From MWBF01 sp040772005 (GTDB lineage Bacteria; Chloroflexota; Anaerolineae; CG2-30-64-16): DNA of 64,000 bases. The translations under genes were made by a program, and so were the position numbers. This document shows, piece after piece, positions 14,378-21,768 of the stretch; position 1 is the stretch's first letter, and the number at the start of each line of letters is the position of its first letter. The notes under the pieces were generated by a model, which was not told the DNA's origin, made no database searches, and saw nothing but the letters and a program-made list of their open reading frames with translations. The stretch is from positions 248,001-312,000 of the forward strand of contig JAXGYZ010000002.1 of the NCBI GenBank assembly GCA_040772005.1, given 5' to 3'.

Positions 14378-15691
14378 ATGCCTGCCACCCGTCGCGCGTC
14401 GCGATCCCGGCTCGTCACCTTCTACGCGCTGCTGCTGACGCAGACCTTCTCGCTCATCGGCAGCCGCATGACCGCGGTCGCCATCGGCATCTGGGTCTTC
14501 CGTGAGACCGGCCAGACCGCGCCGCTGCTCCTGATTGCCTTCTTCACTGAACTGCCCGGCATGGTCGGCGGCAGCCTGGCCGGCGTGCTCGTGGACCGCT
14601 GGGAGCGCAAGCGCGTGCTCATCCTGGCGGACCTGGGCCAGGCCGCGGGCAGCCTCCTGCTGATTCTCAGCTTTACGTCCGGCGCATTCCAGCTCTGGCA
14701 CCTCTACGCGGTGGCGTTCCTGCAGGGCGTCTTCGCCACGCTGCAGGGCCCGGCGGAGAGCGCAACCGTGACGCTGCTCATCCCGGAGGGACACCGCGAG
14801 CGCGCCAACGCCATCATGGAGCTGGGCTTTCCGCTCGCGGGTGTGCTTGCGCCGGTGTTGACGGGCCTCATCTACGCGCTCGTCGGCGTAACGGGCGTGC
14901 TGGTCGTGGACCTGCTGACCTTTGCCGTCGCTGCCGGGGTCATCGCGGTGTTGACCATCCCGCGGGCCGCAAGGAGCGCGGAAGGCGCAGCCGGGCAGGG
15001 GCACTTCGGGGCGGAGCTGCGCACGGGCGCGCGCTTCCTGCTGCGCCGGAAGCCGCTGCTCATCTTCGTCGTCTACACCGCGTTCATCAACTTCATGCTC
15101 AACGGCCCGCTGGAGCTCACGCTCCCCTACCTCATCGCAAGGACGGGCAGCGAGGCGCAGATGGGCATCGGGGTGGGGCTGATGAGCCTGGGCGCGTTTG
15201 CCGGCGCGCTGCTCATCACGGCGCTCGGCGGCTACCGGCCCCGGCTGCGCCTGCTGCTGTGGGGCACGGTGCTGAACGGCGCGATGTTCCTCGCGTTCGG
15301 TGCCGCGCGCACGCTGCCGCTGCTGGCTGCCGCGCTGTTCGTGTTGATGATTCCGCTGCCCGCAGGCAACGCCCTGATTCGCTCGCTGTTGCAGGTCAAG
15401 GTCCCACCGGACCTGCAGGGCCGGGTCTTCGCCCTGCTCTCGCAGCTCCACCTGGCCGGGTCGACGACTTCGTTCCTGCTGACCGGGCTGCTCGTGGACC
15501 GCGTGCTGGAACCCGCGGTCGGCACGCCCGCCTGGCAGCCGTTCGGCTGGCTGGTGGGCGCGGAGCCCGGCTCGGGCATCGGGCTGCTGGAGGTGTTCAC
15601 GGGCCTGGTCATTCTGGCCGTCACGGCGGTCGTGTTCAGTTGGCCCGCGGTGCGCCACCTGGAGCGTGACCTGCCGGATTATTTTATGTAG
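14378..15691 (+). CDS. MFS transporter
   Basis: This 437-residue protein has about twelve transmembrane segments and a classical motif A ('GVLVDRWERKRVLIL') in the 2-3 loop. It resembles MFS_3-type exporters of macrolide- or siderophore-like compounds; the substrate is unknown. The ATG at 14378 is chosen because an apparently complete promoter ends six bases before it, which implies a leaderless message; the open frame before it is just promoter sequence. The stop codon TAG (15689-15691) lies inside the palindromic repeat GTAGGACGGGTT...AACCCGTCCTAC, so the repeat supplies the end of the protein. Confidence 0.88.
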   Translation: MPATRRASRSRLVTFYALLLTQTFSLIGSRMTAVAIGIWVFRETGQTAPLLLIAFFTELPGMVGGSLAGVLVDRWERKRVLILADLGQAAGSLLLILSFTSGAFQLWHLYAVAFLQGVFATLQGPAESATVTLLIPEGHRERANAIMELGFPLAGVLAPVLTGLIYALVGVTGVLVVDLLTFAVAAGVIAVLTIPRAARSAEGAAGQGHFGAELRTGARFLLRRKPLLIFVVYTAFINFMLNGPLELTLPYLIARTGSEAQMGIGVGLMSLGAFAGALLITALGGYRPRLRLLLWGTVLNGAMFLAFGAARTLPLLAAALFVLMIPLPAGNALIRSLLQVKVPPDLQGRVFALLSQLHLAGSTTSFLLTGLLVDRVLEPAVGTPAWQPFGWLVGAEPGSGIGLLEVFTGLVILAVTAVVFSWPAVRHLERDLPDYFM

Positions 15692-15714
15692 GACGGGTTG
15701 TCAACCCGTCCTAC
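15688..15714. repeat. Perfect 12-bp palindrome (GTAGGACGGGTT), overlaps a stop codon
   Basis: GTAGGACGGGTT-GTC-AACCCGTCCTAC. It begins on the last codons of the MFS gene and ends 21 bases before the next start codon, so it may also act as a weak terminator. A related, less perfect copy is at 60485-60515. Confidence 0.75.
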
Positions 15715-15735
15715 TGGATCTTCAAGGGAGGAAGC

Positions 15736-16293
15736 ATGAAAGTTCTGGTGATCAGCGCCAGCCCGAACGATGACGGGCTGACCGCGGCCTGTGCCGCGGC
15801 GGCGATGGCCGGCGCAGCGGAGGCAGGCGCCCAAGTGGAAGAGGTGCGGCTGAACGACCTGCACATCGAGGCGTGTCACGCGTGCGCGAACGGCTGGGGC
15901 GCCTGCCGGAGCGAGCATCACTGCCAGACGCCGGACGATTTCGAGCCGCTGCACGAGCGGGTTATCGCGGCGGATGCGTACGTGCTCGTGACGCCGGTCT
16001 ACTGGGGCGAAATGAGCGAGGTGGCGAAGTCGTTCACCGACCGGCTGCGCCGCTGCGAGGCCACGTTGGGCGCAGAGAGCCGGATGGCCGACCACCCGGT
16101 CATCGCCGTGGCCGCGGCCGGCGGCAGCGGCGGCGGGATGATTACCTGCCTGGGCAGCATGGAGCGCTGGATCCAGCACATCCGGGCGCGCACGTTCGAC
16201 CTGATCGGCGTCAACCGCTGGAGCCGCGAGTACAAGCTCGTCGCGATCCGCGAGGCCGCCCGCGCAATGATGCAGACCCCGCACCCGCAGTAG
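15736..16293 (+). CDS. NAD(P)H-dependent FMN reductase family protein
   Basis: This 185-residue flavodoxin-like fold protein begins 'MKVLVISASPNDDGLTAAC', the phosphate-binding loop that holds FMN. It has 'ACHACANGWGACRSEHHC', a Cys-rich insertion typical of the iron-sulfur-flavoprotein/WrbA-like group, then 'ADAYVLVTPVYWGEMS', the standard FMN-ring loop. It probably reduces flavin, quinone or metal substrates with NAD(P)H in the cytosol. GGGAGGAAGC precedes the ATG. It may share a transcript with the MFS gene unless the intervening palindrome terminates. Confidence 0.87.
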   Translation: MKVLVISASPNDDGLTAACAAAAMAGAAEAGAQVEEVRLNDLHIEACHACANGWGACRSEHHCQTPDDFEPLHERVIAADAYVLVTPVYWGEMSEVAKSFTDRLRRCEATLGAESRMADHPVIAVAAAGGSGGGMITCLGSMERWIQHIRARTFDLIGVNRWSREYKLVAIREAARAMMQTPHPQ

Positions 16294-16296
16294 AAA

Positions 16297-16370
16297 TTGA
16301 ACCGCAAAGACACAAAGAACGCCAAGCTTAACAAAAAGAAAACTTCGCGTACTTTGCGTCTTCGCGGTGA
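16297..16370. repeat. Inverted repeat, family E (ACCGCAAAGACACAAAG)
   Basis: TTGAACCGCAAAGACACAAA at the left is mirrored imperfectly by TTTGCGTCTTCGCGGTGAA at the right, with an A-rich centre. It fills the gap between the FMN reductase stop and the convergent PhyH gene. Other members lie at 28909-28983, 35680-35763, 38381-38407 (one arm) and 43671-43772. Confidence 0.8.
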
Positions 16371-16380
16371 AAAATCCGTT

Positions 16381-17355
16381 CTATGCGCAGACCGGCGCGG
16401 CGGCCGACCACCGGTTGAACCCCGGCTCGCGGTCCTCGCTGAGCGCGGCGCGTGTCTCGTACCATGCTTCGGCCCACACGCGCCAGTCGCGCACGACGCG
16501 CTCGGGCTGCGACCGGCTGCGCACCACGAAGCCGGGAAACACCGGCCGGCCCGTCGGCTGCCCGACCGGCTGGTAGCGCAGATCGAAGCTCCAGCGGATG
16601 CCGTCCGACTGGTTCGAGAGCGACGAATGCTCGGTCAGCCGGTGCAGCAGCAGCACACTGCCCGGCTGCATCGGCAGCGGGACCGGCGTGCCGGCCAGCA
16701 GCGGCTCCGGAATGCGCAACTGCCGGTCGGTGCTCGTGCCGGGGCAGTGGGTCGCCAGCCCCGCGCGATGGCTGCCGGGAATCACGCACAGGCAGCCGTT
16801 CTCGGCCGTGGCCTCCGTCACCGGCAGCCAGACCGTGAGCAGGTTCGTGGCGTCCGCCTCGGGCAGCGTCACCCCCTGGTCCTGGTGCCAGGCGGTGCGC
16901 GCGGTCAGCCCGCCGCGCATCTGCTCCGGCACGAGCGCCTCGCGCGGCTTGAGCCGCACGTGGTGGATCGGGTTGAGCAAGATCTCCGGGCCGACGACGG
17001 CCTCGACCGCATCGAGCAGCTTCGGGTTGCTGAGCAGGTTGAACACCGCCTCGCTCAGGTGGATGGGCGAGTCGGGCTTGACGTTGCCCAGCGGCAGCGA
17101 GAAATCGAAATATTGCATCCAGTCCACGCCCGCCGCGCCGGCTTCCGCGGCGACCCGCTCGAACCGCTGCGTGAACGGCAGGCCGCTGTAGGTGGATGTG
17201 AGCGCACCCTGGGCATACCACGTTCGCGTCAACTCATCGAGCCGCACGGCATAATCTTCGACCAGCGGTTGGAGGTCCGTGGCCGGGTTCAGCACATCCT
17301 CCAACAGCACATAGCCGTCCTGTTCGAACCGTTCGAGAAGCGCCTGGCGATCCAT
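16381..17355 (-). CDS. Phytanoyl-CoA dioxygenase (PhyH) family protein
   Basis: PhyH-family proteins are Fe(II)/2-oxoglutarate-dependent oxygenases. The 324-residue product has the iron-binding H-x-D in 'TAWHQDQGV' (about His157, Asp159), the distal His in 'HRLTEHSSLSNQSDGIRWSF' (about His243) and the 2-oxoglutarate-binding Arg a dozen residues on. It is probably a cytosolic hydroxylase of an unknown small molecule. AAGGAG fits the ATG at 17355 better than the in-frame GTG at 17361. It is divergent from the large glycosidase-like gene at 17432, with which it could share control; the 76-bp gap contains an AT-rich stretch suited to two promoters. Confidence 0.88.
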   Translation of the reverse strand: MDRQALLERFEQDGYVLLEDVLNPATDLQPLVEDYAVRLDELTRTWYAQGALTSTYSGLPFTQRFERVAAEAGAAGVDWMQYFDFSLPLGNVKPDSPIHLSEAVFNLLSNPKLLDAVEAVVGPEILLNPIHHVRLKPREALVPEQMRGGLTARTAWHQDQGVTLPEADATNLLTVWLPVTEATAENGCLCVIPGSHRAGLATHCPGTSTDRQLRIPEPLLAGTPVPLPMQPGSVLLLHRLTEHSSLSNQSDGIRWSFDLRYQPVGQPTGRPVFPGFVVRSRSQPERVVRDWRVWAEAWYETRAALSEDREPGFNRWSAAAPVCA

Positions 17356-17431
17356 GTCCACTCCTTATTGCGATACAATATAGGTACAAGTTATTTACAA
17401 CGAATCCACCAGCCTGTCAAGGAGGCAGCCC

Positions 17432-19726
17432 ATGTCTCAGTCGATTTCTTCCAGGCTCGATCTCGCAGTCCTGCCGGTCGGGGAGCCGAGGCCCCCGGTC
17501 CCGCTGCCTCATTTCCCCGATGCGCTCCACGCCGTCGTCTGGCGCAACTGGGGTTTGGTGAGCGTCGAGCGGCTGGCCCGCGTGCTGGCCGCAACGCCGG
17601 AGCAGATTGCCGGGCTTGCCGCCTCCATGGGCCTGCCGCCGCCTGCGCCCATCCCGGCTGAGCAGGAGAAGCGTTCCTACATCACAGTGATCCGGCGCAA
17701 CTGGCATTTGTTGCCCTACGCGCAACTGCTCGACCTGCTTGGCTGGGACGCCGCGCATCTCGCATACATCCTCAAGGAAGATGACTTCCTCTGGCACAAG
17801 CTCGGCGGGTTCAAGCCGGAGTGTCCTCCGGTGCGCTATGCGTCGCCCTCCCCCGGCGCGCAGACCAGGGCCGCGCAGATCCGGCAGGTCGTGGCTGGTG
17901 CGTTTGGCGAGAGGCTGGCGCAGCCGCGCGAAGCCCCGTTCGCCTTCCTGGGGGACCTGACCGCGCTCCCCGCCGGCGCTGCCGAGTTGAACGACATTCC
18001 CGCGCCGGAGACCGTGCCCCCGCGCTATCTGTATTCGTACTTCGCGCTCTACGGCGACCCGCTGGCCGATCCCGACCTCGATCCCTTCCCGGATGGCTAC
18101 CTCGCGCGACTGATGGAGCTGGGCGTCAACGGCGTCTGGCTGCAGGCGGTCCTGCACAAGCTCGCGCCGTGGCCGCTCGCGCCCGGCCTCGCGCAGGGCT
18201 GCGAGGCGCGGCTGGAGAACCTGCGCTGCCTGACTGAGCGCGCCCGGCGGTTCGGCATCGGCGTCTACCTCTACCTGAACGAGCCGCGCGCCATGCCTGC
18301 GTCGTTCTTCGACCGGTATCCCCACCTGCGCGGCGCATTCGAGGACCCGTTCTACGCGCTCTGCACGAGCACCCCGGAGGTGCAGGCGTTCCTGCGCGAC
18401 GCGGCAGCCTCGGTCTTCGCCGCGGTGCCGGGCCTTGCCGGCGCGTTCACCATCACGATGACGGAGAACCTGACCAACTGCTTCTCGCGCGGGGGCGGCG
18501 ACCAGTGCCCGCGCTGCCGCGAGCGCGGGCCGGCCGCGGTGGTGTCCGAGGTCAACCGGCTGCTCGCTGAAGGCATCTGGCAGAGCAAGCCCGACGCGCG
18601 CGTGATCGTCTGGGACTGGGCCTGGGGCAACGACTGGGCGCCGGACGCGATTGCGCAATTGCCCCAGGACGCCTGGTTGATGAGCATCAGCGAGCTGGAC
18701 CTGCCCATCGCACGCGGCGGCATCCCGGCCAGGGTCAACGAGTACTGCCTGTCCGCGGTGGGGCCCGGCCCGCGTGCGCAGCGCCACTGGGCCGCGGCCC
18801 GTCAACGCGGGATGAAGGTGGCCGCGAAACTCCAGCTCGGCAACACCTGGGAGCTGGCGGCCGTGCCGTACGTGCCGGTCGAGCAGCTCGTGGCGCAGCA
18901 CATGGTGAACCTGCGAGAGGAGGGGGTGGATGGGCTGATGCTCGGCTGGACGCTGGGCGGCTACCCCTCGCCCAACCTGGAGATTGCCGCGACCATCCAC
19001 AGCGCGGCCGGGGCGGGGCTGCCGGCGGACGAGGTGCTGCTGCGCGTGGCCGCCCGGCGCTTCGGGCCGCAAGCTGCGCCCGAGGTCGTGCGCGCCTGGC
19101 AGCAATTCAGCGCCGCGTTCAGCGAGTTTCCCTTCGACATCGGCGTCGTCTACACCGCGCCGCAGCAGTACGGTCCCGCCAACTTGCTCTACCGGGAGCC
19201 CACCGGCTATCGGGCGACGATGGTAGGCTTCCCGTACGATGACCTGGAACGCTGGACCGCGCTCTATCCGCCCGATGTGTTCCTGCGCCAGTGGCGGAAG
19301 GTGGCGAATGGCTGGGCCGAGGGCCTGGCGACCCTCGCCCGCGCGCGGGTAGACGCACCCTCTGCTGCGCTCGAAGCGGAATGGCGCGTCGCAGAGGCGG
19401 CCGGTCTGCACTTCCGGAGCGTCGCCAACCAGGTGGAGTTCGTGTTGGTGCGCGGGCACGACGCGGACCGCGCACGGGAACTGCGGGCGGACGAAGAGGC
19501 GCTGGCGCGGCGGCTGTTCGACCTCGCGGACGCTGATTCCCGCATCGGCTTCGAGGCCACCAACCATTATTTCTACCGGCCGCTGGACCTGGTGGAGAAG
19601 GTGCTCAACTGCCGCGACCTGGAGGCTCAATATGACGCAGAGCGGACTGAGGCGAATCAGTCAGATCAGTTCAATCTGTGTCCGGGTAGAACCTCACGAT
19701 CTGCCTTGCATAATCCAGCACGCTGA
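17432..19726 (+). CDS. Large glycosidase-like (GH20-type fold) hypothetical protein
   Basis: This 764-residue protein has no signal peptide. Its N-terminal 130 residues have two similar W-R-N/R-R-N-W segments ('VVWRNWGLVSVERLA', 'VIRRNWHLLPYAQLL'), which look like a helical domain duplicated within the protein. The central part, about residues 180-560, reads like a TIM barrel: 'LYLNEPRAMPASFFDRYP', 'AFTITMTENLTNCFSRGGG', a Cys-rich 'DQCPRCRERGP', 'VIVWDWAWGNDW'. I cannot name the substrate; similarity in feel is to hexosaminidase-related proteins. AAGGAGG precedes the ATG. Its last 56 bases overlap the 3' end of the convergent WYL regulator, and the final ~20 residues look non-conserved, as if an earlier stop was lost. 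Confidence 0.7.
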   Translation: MSQSISSRLDLAVLPVGEPRPPVPLPHFPDALHAVVWRNWGLVSVERLARVLAATPEQIAGLAASMGLPPPAPIPAEQEKRSYITVIRRNWHLLPYAQLLDLLGWDAAHLAYILKEDDFLWHKLGGFKPECPPVRYASPSPGAQTRAAQIRQVVAGAFGERLAQPREAPFAFLGDLTALPAGAAELNDIPAPETVPPRYLYSYFALYGDPLADPDLDPFPDGYLARLMELGVNGVWLQAVLHKLAPWPLAPGLAQGCEARLENLRCLTERARRFGIGVYLYLNEPRAMPASFFDRYPHLRGAFEDPFYALCTSTPEVQAFLRDAAASVFAAVPGLAGAFTITMTENLTNCFSRGGGDQCPRCRERGPAAVVSEVNRLLAEGIWQSKPDARVIVWDWAWGNDWAPDAIAQLPQDAWLMSISELDLPIARGGIPARVNEYCLSAVGPGPRAQRHWAAARQRGMKVAAKLQLGNTWELAAVPYVPVEQLVAQHMVNLREEGVDGLMLGWTLGGYPSPNLEIAATIHSAAGAGLPADEVLLRVAARRFGPQAAPEVVRAWQQFSAAFSEFPFDIGVVYTAPQQYGPANLLYREPTGYRATMVGFPYDDLERWTALYPPDVFLRQWRKVANGWAEGLATLARARVDAPSAALEAEWRVAEAAGLHFRSVANQVEFVLVRGHDADRARELRADEEALARRLFDLADADSRIGFEATNHYFYRPLDLVEKVLNCRDLEAQYDAERTEANQSDQFNLCPGRTSRSALHNPAR

Positions 19727-20651
19727 GCCGAAGCGCGGGCGGGGACAACACTTCGACCGCGCTGCCGAACCCCAACAGCCGCTCGCGCGCCTCCTCGAAG
19801 CGCTCGAACGGCAGTGTGATCTGCACCCAGCCGTCCGCATCCGGCGTGGCCTGCGCGAGCGCAGCGCGCAGCGGCTCCCCGAAGTACAGCGGCAGCAGGG
19901 CAGCGAGCGCGGGCGCGGCGCGCACCGTGGCATGGAACTCCGGGCGGTTCTCCGCCTCGCGTGCGCGCCAGCCCTCCCAGAATGCGGCCAGGTCGAAATC
20001 CGGGGGCCGCGTGAAATGCTCAGCCGTCGGCGTGGCTGCCAGCACCTGCCCTGCCCGGAGGACGCGCAGCGCGCCTTCGAAGCCATAGACGAGATGCCAG
20101 ACGCCTGCGCGCGCAACCAGTCCATAGGGTTCGACGGTGCGTTCGAGCATCAGCACATGCGGCCCGACCAGGCTGCGATAGGTGATGTGTATGCGCTCGT
20201 CCTCCCATGTGGCCCGCTGGAGCGCAGGCAGGTGCGGCGCGGGGCCAGCCGCCGGCCCGCGGCCGCTCCAGTCCAGGTAAATCCGGGCGCGCACCTGCTC
20301 TTCGTCGCTCCGTCGCGCGGCGGGCAGTGCGGCCATCAGTTTGCGCAGCGCGGCCCGCAGCTCACCGCTCATGCCCAGCTCATCCAGCACATCCGGCACG
20401 CTCAGGACGAACAGCGCGCGCACCTCGTCCTGCGTCAGCCCGGTCAGGCTGGTGCGGTAGCCATCGAGCAGCGCGCAGCCGCCACGCGGGCCGCGCTCTG
20501 CATAGACCGGCACGCCCGCCGCGCTCAGGGCGTCCATGTCGCGGTAGATAGTCCGCACGGAGACCTCCAGCTCGGCGGCCAGTTGTGCCGCGGGCATCCG
20601 CCCGCGGGCTTGGAGCAGCATGAGTAGCGACAGCAGGCGGTCGGCGCGCAT
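19671..20651 (-). CDS. WYL-domain transcriptional regulator (YafY family)
   Basis: The 326-residue protein has an N-terminal winged helix (HTH_11) 'RLLSLLMLLQARGRMPAAQL' with recognition region 'EVSVRTIYRDMDALSAAG'. A central WYL domain follows ('ITYRSL', 'PYGLVARAGVWHLVYGFEG') and then the WCX C-terminal extension. Such proteins bind DNA and often sense a ligand or nucleic acid through WYL. CGGAGG precedes the ATG at 20651; the frame stays open to 20762 but that extra part is a palindromic repeat plus operator and is not taken as coding. It is divergent from the GyrI-like gene at 20807, and a 17-bp palindrome between them is the likely operator. Confidence 0.9.
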   Translation of the reverse strand: MRADRLLSLLMLLQARGRMPAAQLAAELEVSVRTIYRDMDALSAAGVPVYAERGPRGGCALLDGYRTSLTGLTQDEVRALFVLSVPDVLDELGMSGELRAALRKLMAALPAARRSDEEQVRARIYLDWSGRGPAAGPAPHLPALQRATWEDERIHITYRSLVGPHVLMLERTVEPYGLVARAGVWHLVYGFEGALRVLRAGQVLAATPTAEHFTRPPDFDLAAFWEGWRAREAENRPEFHATVRAAPALAALLPLYFGEPLRAALAQATPDADGWVQITLPFERFEEARERLLGFGSAVEVLSPPALRLSVLDYARQIVRFYPDTD

Positions 20652-20671
20652 CGTGGGCCTCCGAGGACTCG

Positions 20672-20724
20672 CAGAAACCCGTTTTCGTGCCAGGCTTCGC
20701 CTGGCCGAAGAAAACGGGTTTCTG
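20672..20724. repeat. Nested palindrome, family I copy 1 (CAGAAACCCGTTTTC)
   Basis: CAGAAACCCGTTTTC (20672-20686) and exact complement GAAAACGGGTTTCTG (20710-20724) enclose a second perfect hairpin GCCAGGC-TTC-GCCTGGC (20689-20705). It sits in the WYL/GyrI divergent intergenic region. Other copies are at 42519-42551 and 60655-60669. Confidence 0.8.
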
Positions 20725-20736
20725 GACGTGGATATG

Positions 20737-20753
20737 CTGACACAGGGTGTCAG
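20737..20753. promoter_or_regulatory. Probable operator CTGACAC-agg-GTGTCAG
   Basis: A perfect 7-bp inverted repeat with a 3-bp spacer lies between the divergent WYL regulator and the GyrI-like gene. A TATAAC (20765-20770) follows and a further GTGTCA half-site occurs at 20775-20780. Position and symmetry fit a dimeric regulator binding site; the assignment to the WYL protein is inference. Confidence 0.5.
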
Positions 20754-20806
20754 GTATGCCATGATATAACAGGGGTGTCATGTACGACAAGTGCAAGGAG
20801 GATGCC

Positions 20807-21277
20807 ATGAAGCAACTGGATGTGCGGATCGTGCGGCTGGAGCCGCTGCGGGTGGCGAGTGCGCTCGGCTTCGGACCGAGCCCCGAGTCGCTGGCCTGGG
20901 AGAAGGTTCTGGCCTGGGCCGAGCAGAACGGTGTTGTCGGCAATGCGCAGGCGCGGTGGTTCGGATTCAACAACCCCAGCCCCTCCGCCGGCAGCCCGAA
21001 CTACGGCTACGAGCAGTGGGTCACGGTCGGGCCGGATGCGCAGGGCAGCGGCGAGGTCACCATCAAGGAGTTCGGGGGCGGCCTGTATGCGGTCGCGCGC
21101 TGTGACCTCGGGCACATCGGTGAGGTATGGCGGGAGCTGGTGGCCTGGCGCGAGCGCAGCCACTACCGGCCCGCGCATCACCAGTGGCTCGAAGAATCGG
21201 TCAGCCCGCCGCAGACGGGCGCGGCGGTCGGCGCAGAGGACGCGCAGCTCGACCTCTACCTGCCGATCGCAGAGTAG
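20807..21277 (+). CDS. GyrI-like/effector-binding domain protein
   Basis: This 156-residue single-domain protein has the SHV-type GyrI fold pattern: 'KQLDVRIVRLEPLRVASALG' as first strand, 'FGFNNPSPSAGSPNYGYEQW', 'GGGLYAVARCDLGHIGEVW' and a final 'DAQLDLYLPI'. Stand-alone GyrI-like proteins bind or hydrolyse small cationic molecules; the ligand here is unknown. AAGGAGG lies at SD distance from the ATG at 20807. It is divergently placed from a WYL regulator, a pairing in which the regulator often controls the ligand-binding neighbour. Confidence 0.85.
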   Translation: MKQLDVRIVRLEPLRVASALGFGPSPESLAWEKVLAWAEQNGVVGNAQARWFGFNNPSPSAGSPNYGYEQWVTVGPDAQGSGEVTIKEFGGGLYAVARCDLGHIGEVWRELVAWRERSHYRPAHHQWLEESVSPPQTGAAVGAEDAQLDLYLPIAE

Positions 21278-21301
21278 ATAAAGATTATCGATTTCCGCCT
21301 G

Positions 21302-21743
21302 AGGAGTTCCGCATCCTCAGATGCGGAACGGTCCGCCTGAAGGGCTGGGCCGCTTGCATCTGAGGATGCAAACTCCTCGTGGGCTGGGCCGTTTGCTGAG
21401 GAGTTCCGCATCCTCAGATGCGGAACGGTCCGCCTGATCTGAGGATGCAAACTCCTCGTGGGCTGGGCCGTTTGCATCTGAGGATGCAAACTCCTCGTGG
21501 GCTGGGCCGTTTGCATCTGAGGATGCAAACTCCTCGTGGGCTGGGCCGTTTGCATCTGAGGATGCAAACTCCTCGTGGGCTGGGCGTTGGGCAAACTGGG
21601 CCGTTTGCATCTGAGGATGCAAACTCCTCGTGGGCTGGGCCGTTTGCATCTGAGGATGCAAACTCCTCGTGGGCTGGGCCGCTTGCATCTGAGGATGCAA
21701 ACTCCTCGTGGGCTGGGCCGTTTGCATCTGAGGATGCAAACTC
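21302..21743. repeat. Tandem array of a 39-bp hairpin unit (family C)
   Basis: About nine copies of a unit with core TTTGCATC-TGAG-GATGCAAA (8-bp stem, TGAG loop) followed by ACTCCTCGTGGGCTGGGCCG. The period is exactly 39 bp across 21474, 21513, 21552 and again across 21609, 21648, 21687, 21726. Two variant units with CCGCATC-CTCA-GATGCGG occur near 21310 and 21409. As 39 is divisible by three, long false open frames run through it on both strands. The same hairpin appears singly at 9481-9514 and in frame at 32705-32767. The 'spacers' are identical, so it is not CRISPR. This fills the 490-bp gap between the GyrI-like and peroxiredoxin genes. Confidence 0.9.
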
Positions 21744-21768
21744 ATCGCGTTTTCTGTGGTTGGTCCCC

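Noticed and set aside
17417..19630. 737-residue open frame antisense to the 764-residue gene
   Set aside because: No SD, no domain and biased composition; the plus-strand frame has a strong SD and repeated W-R-N segments.
20652..20762. N-terminal extension of the WYL regulator
   Set aside because: It translates a palindromic repeat and the operator; CGGAGG marks ATG 20651 and the winged helix starts right there.
21302..21743. CRISPR array
   Set aside because: Units repeat with constant 39-bp period and the segments between hairpins are identical, not unique spacers; no cas genes are present.
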